Source of the DNA: Rhodoferax sp.
Lineage (GTDB): Bacteria > Pseudomonadota > Gammaproteobacteria > Burkholderiales > Burkholderiaceae_C
Assembly (NCBI RefSeq): GCF_030653815.1
Contig: NZ_JAURYQ010000014.1
Coordinates: 110,561-174,560 of the forward strand
DNA: 64,000 bases
Direction: 5' to 3'
In this document: positions 57,806 through 64,000 of the stretch, piece by piece
Numbering within the stretch: position 1 is the first letter of the stretch
How the letters are laid out: each line of letters opens with the position of its first letter
The notes under the pieces: model-generated
Told to the model about the DNA's origin: nothing
Database searches by the model: none
Seen by the model: the letters and a program-made list of their open reading frames with translations, nothing else
Translations under genes and position numbers: made by a program

Positions 57806-57830
57806 CCCACTGCATGTGAGGTGAGTTTTT
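57802..57830 (+). terminator. conditional terminator of the SAH riboswitch
   Basis: CTCACC (57802-57807) pairs with GGTGAG (57820-57825), extended by CAC (57808-57810) with GTG (57816-57818) around a bulged A, and followed by TTTTT (57826-57830). The 5' arm uses bases 57802-57804 that are also needed for the aptamer pseudoknot, so SAH binding and termination are mutually exclusive. This fits genetic ON control by transcription attenuation. Confidence 0.75.
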
Positions 57831-57874
57831 CCCCTTGTATGTCGTGGTTCAAATCTTAATTTCTGGAGTGAACC

Positions 57875-59326
57875 ATGAGCGCTACATCTAAAGCTGTCAA
57901 ACAAAACGACTACATCATTGCCGACATCGGCCTTGCAGACTGGGGGTGTAAAGAACTGAATATCGCCGAGACCGAGATGCCGGGCCTGATGGCGATCCGT
58001 GAAGAATTCGCCAAGGAGCAGCCGCTTAAAGGCGCGCGCATCACCGGCAGTCTGCACATGACGATCCAGACCGCCGTGCTGGTCGAAACACTGCAAGCGC
58101 TGGGCGCCGACGTGCGCTGGGCCTCGTGCAATATTTTTTCGACCCAAGACCATGCTGCCGCAGCGTTGGTGGCCAATGGCACGCCGGTGTTTGCCTACAA
58201 AGGCGAGTCTTTGAGCGATTACTGGGACTACACCCACCGCATTTTCGAATTCGGTGGCAAGAAGGGCACTGCGGCCGAAGGCCCCAACATGATTTTGGAC
58301 GATGGCGGCGACGCGACGCTGCTGATGCACCTGGGCACCAAGGCCGAAAAAGATGCCAGCCTGCTCGACAAACCCGCCAGTGAAGAAGAAACCTGCCTGT
58401 ATGCCGCCATCAAGGCCAAGCTGGCTATCGACCCCACCTGGTACAGCCGCCGCCTGAAAAACATCATTGGCGTCACTGAAGAAACCACCACGGGTGTGCT
58501 GCGTCTGAATGAGATGTCGGCCAAGGGTGAGCTGATGCTGCGTGCCATCAACGTCAACGACTCGGTGACCAAGAGCAAGTTTGACAACCTGTACGGTTGC
58601 CGCGAGTCTTTGGTGGACGCCATCAAGCGCGCCACGGACGTGATGATTGCGGGCAAGGTGGCTGTGGTGGCTGGTTATGGTGACGTGGGCAAGGGCTCGG
58701 CCCAGGCTCTGCGCGCCCTGAGCGCCCAAGTGTGGGTGACCGAGATCGACCCGATCAATGCCCTGCAAGCGGCCATGGAAGGCTACAAAGTGGTGACGAT
58801 GGAATATGCCGCTGACAAGTGCGACATCTTTGTGTCGGCCACCGGCAACAAGAACGTGATCACCTACAAGCACATGGCCGCAATGAAAGATCAGGCCATC
58901 GTTTGCAATATTGGTCACTTTGACAATGAAATCGACGTGGCATCGCTGTCCAAATGCAAGTGGGAGGAGATCAAGCCGCAGGTGGACCACGTCATCTTCC
59001 CGGCCAAGGGCAAAACGCCGGCCAAGCGCATCATCCTGCTGGCCAAGGGCCGTTTGGTGAACCTGGGCTGCGGTACCGGCCACCCCAGTTTTGTCATGAG
59101 CTCCAGCTTTGCTAACCAGACCATTGCGCAGATTGAGCTGTTCACCAAGCCCAAGAGCTACAAGGTCGGACAGGTTTACGTGTTGCCCAAGCATCTGGAC
59201 GAGAAAGTGGCACGCCTGCACTTGACCAAAGTGGGTGCCCAGTTGTCCGAGCTGACCGACGAGCAAGCCGCTTACATTGGCGTCAGCAAGGCCGGCCCGT
59301 ACAAAGCCGACAGCTACCGCTACTAA
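57875..59326 (+). CDS. ahcY: adenosylhomocysteinase
   Basis: 483 aa. It hydrolyses S-adenosylhomocysteine to adenosine and homocysteine with bound NAD+. The N-terminus includes [20 protein letters not shown], substrate residues lie in [17 protein letters not shown] and [13 protein letters not shown], and the Rossmann NAD loop is [19 protein letters not shown] (about 264-282). The C-terminus ends KADSYRY, as in most homologues. The length includes the bacterial insertion of about 40 residues ([16 protein letters not shown] region). A GGAG lies at the proper distance. It is first of ahcY-tlyA-metF. Confidence 0.98.
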   Translation: MSATSKAVKQNDYIIADIGLADWGCKELNIAETEMPGLMAIREEFAKEQPLKGARITGSLHMTIQTAVLVETLQALGADVRWASCNIFSTQDHAAAALVANGTPVFAYKGESLSDYWDYTHRIFEFGGKKGTAAEGPNMILDDGGDATLLMHLGTKAEKDASLLDKPASEEETCLYAAIKAKLAIDPTWYSRRLKNIIGVTEETTTGVLRLNEMSAKGELMLRAINVNDSVTKSKFDNLYGCRESLVDAIKRATDVMIAGKVAVVAGYGDVGKGSAQALRALSAQVWVTEIDPINALQAAMEGYKVVTMEYAADKCDIFVSATGNKNVITYKHMAAMKDQAIVCNIGHFDNEIDVASLSKCKWEEIKPQVDHVIFPAKGKTPAKRIILLAKGRLVNLGCGTGHPSFVMSSSFANQTIAQIELFTKPKSYKVGQVYVLPKHLDEKVARLHLTKVGAQLSELTDEQAAYIGVSKAGPYKADSYRY

Positions 59327-59333
59327 GTCACCC

Positions 59334-60158
59334 ATGCGCATTGACCAACTTTTGGCACAGCGTGGCCTGGCCAGCACCCGCTCTCAGGCGCAGCGTCTGA
59401 TTGCCGGCGGCGTGGAATGGCAGCAAGGTGATGCCTGGCGGCGTGTCGCCAAGAATGGCGACGACGTACCAGAGGACGCGCCAGTGCGCCTGCTCGACGA
59501 TTCCGAGGCGCGCTACGTGTCACGTGGGGGTCTCAAACTGGAGGCAGCCCTGCGACATGTGGGCCTGTCTGTGAACGGTTTTCAGTGCCTTGATGTGGGG
59601 CAAAGCACGGGCGGTTTTACCGACTGCCTGCTGCAACAAGGCGCGGCTTTTGTCGTGGGTGTCGATGTGGGCAGCGCCCAGTTGCACCCGAAACTGCACG
59701 CGGACCCCCGGGTGTTGTGCGTTGAGGGTGTCAATGCGCGTGCCCTGAAGGCGTCTGACCTGGTGGCGGCTTTTGAGGACAGCACCGGAACCGATGGCCA
59801 ATTTGATCGTGATGAAGCTGACGCTGATGGCGAAGCCGCTTCTGATTTTGTTCCCGAGTTTGACCTGATCGTGGCCGACCTGTCGTTCATTTCCCAGACG
59901 TTGGTGTTGCCGGCGGTGGTGCCGCTTCTCAATGCGGGTGGCACGCTGCTGACCCTGGTCAAACCCCAGTTTGAATTGCAACCGGGTCAGGTGGGCAAGG
60001 GCGGCATTGTGAAAGACGCTGAGATGTACTTTGTTGTTGAACAGCGCTTGCGTGAAGCCTGTGCCGAGTTGGGACTGAAAGTGACCGATTGGTTTGACTC
60101 GCCGATCACCGGTGGTGATGGCAATCGCGAGTTTTTCATTTGCGCGATCAAAGCCTGA
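59334..60158 (+). CDS. tlyA: TlyA-family rRNA 2'-O-methyltransferase
   Basis: 274 aa from ATG 59334, 7 bp after the ahcY stop. An S4 RNA-binding domain (MRIDQLLAQRGLASTRSQAQ) is followed by an FtsJ-type SAM-dependent methyltransferase with motif I CLDVGQSTGGFTDCLLQQGA (about 84-103) and the catalytic Lys region LTLVKPQFELQPG. Known TlyA proteins methylate cytidine 2'-OH in 16S and/or 23S rRNA. Most homologues have DVGASTGGFTD; here the Ala is replaced by Gln. An acidic insert (DRDEADADGEAASDF, about 165-180) is a local oddity. It sits between two methyl-cycle genes, so it shares their riboswitch control. Confidence 0.9.
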   Translation: MRIDQLLAQRGLASTRSQAQRLIAGGVEWQQGDAWRRVAKNGDDVPEDAPVRLLDDSEARYVSRGGLKLEAALRHVGLSVNGFQCLDVGQSTGGFTDCLLQQGAAFVVGVDVGSAQLHPKLHADPRVLCVEGVNARALKASDLVAAFEDSTGTDGQFDRDEADADGEAASDFVPEFDLIVADLSFISQTLVLPAVVPLLNAGGTLLTLVKPQFELQPGQVGKGGIVKDAEMYFVVEQRLREACAELGLKVTDWFDSPITGGDGNREFFICAIKA

Positions 60159-60164
60159 ATTTCC

Positions 60165-60242
60165 TCCCGTACCGAACCGCAAGGCGGGTGTGTCGTTGCG
60201 GACTTGATCCGTACTACATGACTTTTGACGGCGGTACTTTTT
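60165..60242 (+). promoter_or_regulatory. structured leader before metF, candidate cis-regulatory RNA or attenuator
   Basis: An outer stem pairs GTACCG (60169-60174) with CGGTAC (60232-60237), followed by TTTTT (60238-60242). Inside are a hairpin CCGC-AAG-GCGG (60177-60187) and a second stem TGCGGA-CTTGA-TCCGTA (60197-60213). This three-stem arrangement closed by an outer helix with a T-run resembles a riboswitch ending in a terminator. It does not match the SAH consensus and I cannot name a family. It could also be an ordinary terminator of tlyA. Confidence 0.45.
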
Positions 60243-60266
60243 AAATATTTTTTGAAGGCGTTCGCC

Positions 60267-61112
60267 ATGACTTCTTCCGTACGTTTTCCTGTCAGCATTG
60301 AATTTTTCCCGCCGAAAACGCCGGAAGGTGTCGAAAAGCTGCGCGTTGTGCGTCAGCAACTGTATGCGCTCAAGCCCGAGTTTTGCTCGGTGACCTTTGG
60401 TGCTGGCGGTTCCACCCAGGAGGGTACGTTCAGCACGGTGCGTGACATTTTGAGCGAAGGGATGAGTGCCGCATCGCACTTTTCCTGCATTGGCGCCACG
60501 CGCGCTGGGGTGCGCGAGCAACTGGCTACGTTGAAAGCCATGGGTGTCAAGCGTCTGGTCGCTTTGCGCGGCGACTTGCCAAGCGGCTATGGCACAGGAG
60601 GCGAGTTTCATTACGCCAGCGATCTGGTAGCCTTTATTCGCGCCGAGATGTCCGACGACTTTTACATCGAAGTGGCGGCTTACCCTGAAATTCATCCACA
60701 AGCCAAGTCAGCCGAGAGCGACCTGAAAGCGTTTGCTGCCAAGGTGCAGGCAGGTGCCAATTCGGCCATCACCCAATATTTTTACAATTCAGACGCCTAC
60801 TTCAGGTTTGTCGAAGATACCGATGCGCTGGGCGTGCAGATTCCTGTGGTGCCGGGCATCATGCCGATTGCCAGCTCGTCGCAGTTGATGCGTTTCAGTG
60901 ACGCCTGTGGAGCCGAAATTCCACGCTGGATCCGGCTGCGGTTGCAGGGATTCGGCGACGACACCGCGTCGATCAAGGCGTTCGGTCTGGATGTGGTGAC
61001 GGATTTATGCGAGCAACTCCGGGCGGGTGGCGCACCCGGCTTGCATTTTTACAGCATGAATCAGAGTGCGGCCACGCTGGAGATCTGCCAGCGGCTGGGG
61101 CTGGCAGCATAA
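60267..61112 (+). CDS. metF: methylenetetrahydrofolate reductase
   Basis: 281 aa from ATG 60267; an in-frame upstream extension is unlike homologues. It reduces 5,10-methylene-THF to 5-methyl-THF for methionine synthesis. Signature segments are SIEFFPPKTPEG (FAD/folate Glu about 12), SVTFGAGGSTQEGT (about 47), LVALRGDLPSG (about 101) and AAYPEIHP (about 148); the end of the protein reads LHFYSMNQSAATLEICQRLG. It is 108 bp after tlyA and completes the methyl cycle with ahcY. Convergent with manC, 12 bp apart. Confidence 0.96.
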   Translation: MTSSVRFPVSIEFFPPKTPEGVEKLRVVRQQLYALKPEFCSVTFGAGGSTQEGTFSTVRDILSEGMSAASHFSCIGATRAGVREQLATLKAMGVKRLVALRGDLPSGYGTGGEFHYASDLVAFIRAEMSDDFYIEVAAYPEIHPQAKSAESDLKAFAAKVQAGANSAITQYFYNSDAYFRFVEDTDALGVQIPVVPGIMPIASSSQLMRFSDACGAEIPRWIRLRLQGFGDDTASIKAFGLDVVTDLCEQLRAGGAPGLHFYSMNQSAATLEICQRLGLAA

Positions 61113-61124
61113 CGGTTGATGGGT

Positions 61125-62594
61125 TCAGCGGCCGTAGACGTCCTCGAACCGCACGATATCGTCCTCACCCAGATAAGACCCCGACTGCACCTCAATCATC
61201 TCCAGCGCAACCCGACCCGGGTTCTCCAGCCGGTGGGTTGTGCCCAGTGGAATGAAAGTGGACTGGTTTTCTGACAGCAGGAAGATCTTTTCACCGCAGG
61301 TGACGCGGGCCGTGCCACTGACCACAATCCAGTGTTCGGCGCGATGGTGGTGCATTTGCAGCGACAGGGTGCCGCCCGGCTTGACCACGATGCGCTTGAC
61401 CTGAAAACGCTCTCCAGCATCGATCCCGTCGTACCAGCCCCAGGGACGGAACACCTTGCGGTGGATGCTGCCCTCGGATCGACCCTGTGCCTTGAGCGCA
61501 TCGACGATCTTTTTGACGTTCTGGGTTTTGTCCTTGTGCGAAACCAGAATGGCATCCGCTGTTTCAACGACGACCAAATCGCTGACCCCGACACAGGCGA
61601 TCAAGCGGCCTTCTGACAAGGCCAGTGTGTTTTCGCAGTCCTGCAGCAGCACGTCGCCCTGCGACACGTTGCCTTGGCTGTCCTTGGGCAGCACTTGCCA
61701 CAAGGCATCCCAGGCGCCGACGTCGGACCACCCCGCCTGCAAGGGCAGCACCACGCCAAGGGGCAGTGTGGCAGCGTTTGGACTTTTGGCACCGGTCAAT
61801 CGCTCCATCACCGCATAGTCGATCGAGTCGCTCGGACACTCTGCAAAAGCCTCCCGACCCACGCGAACGAACTCGGCATCGGCTTTGCCTTGGTCCCAGG
61901 CGGCCTGGCAGGCCTTGAGAATGTCAGGACGGCAAACGCCCATGGCGGACAGCCACACAGAGGCGCGCATCATGAATAAACCGCTGTTCCACAAGTAACT
62001 GCCATCGGCCAGATAAGACTGCGCTGTCACCAGGTCAGGTTTTTCAACAAAGCGGGCGATCAGACGGGCGTTTGTGCCGTCTGCTGCGCCATAAGATTCT
62101 CCGGATTGGATGTAGCCGTAGCCGGTTTCCGGTGCATCAGGCTGGATGCCAAAAGTTACCACGGCACCGCTGGCTGCCAGTGTTGCGCCCTGACTCACCA
62201 CTTGCTGAAATGCAGGCACATCCGTGATCACGTGGTCCGCCGGCATGACCAGCAGCACGGGATCGGCTTGGCCATGATGGACTGAAAGCGCAGCCAAGGT
62301 CAGGGCTGGCGCGGTGTTTCTCCCAAAGGGTTCAAGCACTACGGTGCCGCCTTGGCCCAGCAGCCGCAGTTGCTCGGCGATGACAAAGCGATACTCCTCG
62401 TTGCAGACGACCATGGGAGGCGACAGCTCGATCCCGGGTGTGCCCTGCACGCGACGCACTGTGGCCTGCAGAAGTGAGTCTTCCCCGATCAGGCTGAGCA
62501 ATTGTTTAGGGTATTTTTCTCGCGATAGCGGCCACAGGCGCGTGCCGGAGCCGCCGGATAAAACAACGGGTTGGATCAAAACGAGTGTAGACAT
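61125..62594 (-). CDS. manC: mannose-1-phosphate guanylyltransferase / mannose-6-phosphate isomerase
   Basis: 489 aa bifunctional type II enzyme that provides GDP-mannose for polysaccharides. The nucleotidyltransferase half starts PVVLSGGSGTRLWPLSREKY and PKQLL (about 9-34). FVEKPDLVTAQSYL is the FVEKP motif, and the C-terminal cupin-type isomerase half shows FRPWGWYD (about 373), KPGGTLSLQMHHHRAEHW (metal-binding His/Gln) and VTCGE. No exopolysaccharide genes lie beside it in the window; it stands between metF and the rRNA operon. Confidence 0.95.
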   Translation of the reverse strand: MSTLVLIQPVVLSGGSGTRLWPLSREKYPKQLLSLIGEDSLLQATVRRVQGTPGIELSPPMVVCNEEYRFVIAEQLRLLGQGGTVVLEPFGRNTAPALTLAALSVHHGQADPVLLVMPADHVITDVPAFQQVVSQGATLAASGAVVTFGIQPDAPETGYGYIQSGESYGAADGTNARLIARFVEKPDLVTAQSYLADGSYLWNSGLFMMRASVWLSAMGVCRPDILKACQAAWDQGKADAEFVRVGREAFAECPSDSIDYAVMERLTGAKSPNAATLPLGVVLPLQAGWSDVGAWDALWQVLPKDSQGNVSQGDVLLQDCENTLALSEGRLIACVGVSDLVVVETADAILVSHKDKTQNVKKIVDALKAQGRSEGSIHRKVFRPWGWYDGIDAGERFQVKRIVVKPGGTLSLQMHHHRAEHWIVVSGTARVTCGEKIFLLSENQSTFIPLGTTHRLENPGRVALEMIEVQSGSYLGEDDIVRFEDVYGR

Positions 62595-62735
62595 ATGGGA
62601 TGCTTTGAAAATGAAAAATCTGTGCTGAGCTGCGCCTCGTGGCCATAGAGCGGTTTCGTTGCTGTATTGGCTGGTCTCTCTGACGCGGTCAATGCGGTAG
62701 ATCAGCTAAATGATCATAACGGTGAAGTGCATCGC

Positions 62736-62763
62736 TTGAAATGGAAGAATTAAGTGGTACCAT
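62736..62763 (+). promoter_or_regulatory. candidate upstream rrn promoter
   Basis: TTGAAA (62736-62741) and TACCAT (62758-62763) are 16 bp apart, about 370 bp before the 16S gene. A boxA-like TGCTCTTT follows at 62810-62817, as in antiterminated rRNA leaders. The match of the -10 is only fair. Confidence 0.35.
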
Positions 62764-62881
62764 AGCCGACTCGGATGGCAAGGACAAGACTCAATAGGTC
62801 TGCAAAAATTGCTCTTTCGAGAAGTTCTTGGCAAAATTAGGAATCTTAAAAATTTCTAAGAAAAACGCAAAAAAGGCGTGC

Positions 62882-62887
62882 TAGAAT
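62882..62887 (+). promoter_or_regulatory. rrn promoter -10 (TAGAAT) downstream of an AT-rich element
   Basis: TAGAAT is preceded by a long A/T-rich tract (about 62830-62876) that could act as an UP element; the -35 is weak. A GCTTC...GAAGC hairpin follows directly (about 62892-62914). Position about 240 bp upstream of 16S fits a main rrn promoter in this group. The stretch 62595-62735 between the manC start and these promoters shows no other feature I can support. Confidence 0.45.
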
Positions 62888-62919
62888 ACAAGGCTTCGCT
62901 GATCACGGTGAAGCAAACA

Positions 62920-63125
62920 AGAAGCGGTGTTAAAGCTGCTTTTAGATCATTAAAAATATACAGCCGATAAGCGTGGGCGTTTGAAGGTAATTACCAAGTT
63001 CTACGGAACTTAGTCTTAATTGACTAACAAACGCTCATGAAGTAAAAAAGATGTGAAAGTCAGAGATGATATTCACGTCGATTCCAATTTATGAGTTGCT
63101 CGAAAGAGCGAAAAAAATCAAGATC
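62920..63125 (+). other. pre-16S rRNA leader with conserved stems
   Basis: The leader carries the betaproteobacterial rRNA-leader motif ACAGCCGATAAGCGTGGGCG (62960-62979). GCGTTTG pairs with CAAACGC and encloses a small AAGTTC-TACG-GAACTT hairpin (UACG tetraloop) and AGTC-TTAATT-GACT. Nearer the gene is GCTC-GAAA-GAGC (GNRA tetraloop, about 63098-63109), which is also complementary to GCTCTTTCGAG near 62811, so an RNase III-type long-range stem is possible. Confidence 0.6.

Positions 63126-64000
<875 letters not shown>

Noticed and set aside
60165..60242. A second SAH riboswitch before metF
   Set aside because: The conserved GGAGCG/GCGCTC pseudoknot strands and aptamer core are missing, so it is listed only as an unassigned structured leader.

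Overview
The window (about 62-63 % G+C by eye) reads as a stretch of a betaproteobacterial chromosome from the Comamonadaceae, most like Rhodoferax or Polaromonas. This is inferred from the 16S rRNA that begins near the right edge, from gene families such as a GTG-started PhoH/YbeZ, a TTG-started RuvB and DUF4212/VC_2705-type symporters, and from a SAH riboswitch ahead of ahcY. Gene density is high, many neighbours overlap by ATGA or TGATG, and there is no IS element, integrase, CRISPR array or tRNA gene.

Layout. 1-2.4 kb (minus): a TonB-like protein (cut by the window edge) and an RNB-domain ribonuclease. 2.5-7.5 kb (plus): a compact sucrose operon of sucrose-phosphate synthase, sucrose-phosphate phosphatase and amylosucrase. 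7.6-9.8 kb (minus): phoH-ybeY-Crp/Fnr regulator. 9.8-17 kb (plus): ruvA and ruvB, separated by a five-gene branched-chain amino-acid-type ABC transporter and an alpha/beta hydrolase. 17-27.5 kb: M20 amidohydrolase, CaiB-type CoA transferase, a secreted HExxH protein behind an FNR-like box, haloacid dehalogenase, malate synthase G, a CWC protein, a small membrane protein, selD, a DUF3047/CDP-alcohol phosphatidyltransferase pair and a DUF2059 protein.

27.5-41.7 kb is the most distinctive part. It is a carboxylate (probably acetate) uptake and sensing locus: actP-yjcH on the minus strand, divergent from a DUF4212 protein, a second sodium:solute symporter, two small membrane proteins, a histidine kinase fused to a full symporter domain (CrbS/MxtR-like), a stand-alone receiver, and a protein that joins a degenerate membrane sensor kinase to a complete DEDDh exonuclease. 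Two paralogous cNMP/CBS/DUF294 proteins bracket the locus. Between the divergent operons lies an array of five 11-bp tandem repeats that looks like a helically phased regulator-binding site.

41.8-44.6 kb: an MFS transporter and release factor 3 (minus). 44.8-57.6 kb: a complete glycogen cluster, pgm-glgC-glgA-malQ (plus), meeting glgP-glgB-glgX (minus) tail to tail with a 20-bp overlap. Together with the sucrose operon this gives two routes to alpha-glucan: ADP-glucose via GlgC/GlgA and sucrose via amylosucrase. 57.7-61.1 kb: a SAH riboswitch with a terminator platform, then ahcY-tlyA-metF, the activated-methyl cycle. 61.1-62.6 kb: manC (minus). 62.6-64 kb: rrn promoter/leader region and the first 875 nt of 16S rRNA.

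All calls come from reading the sequence and from family knowledge. No database search was run.
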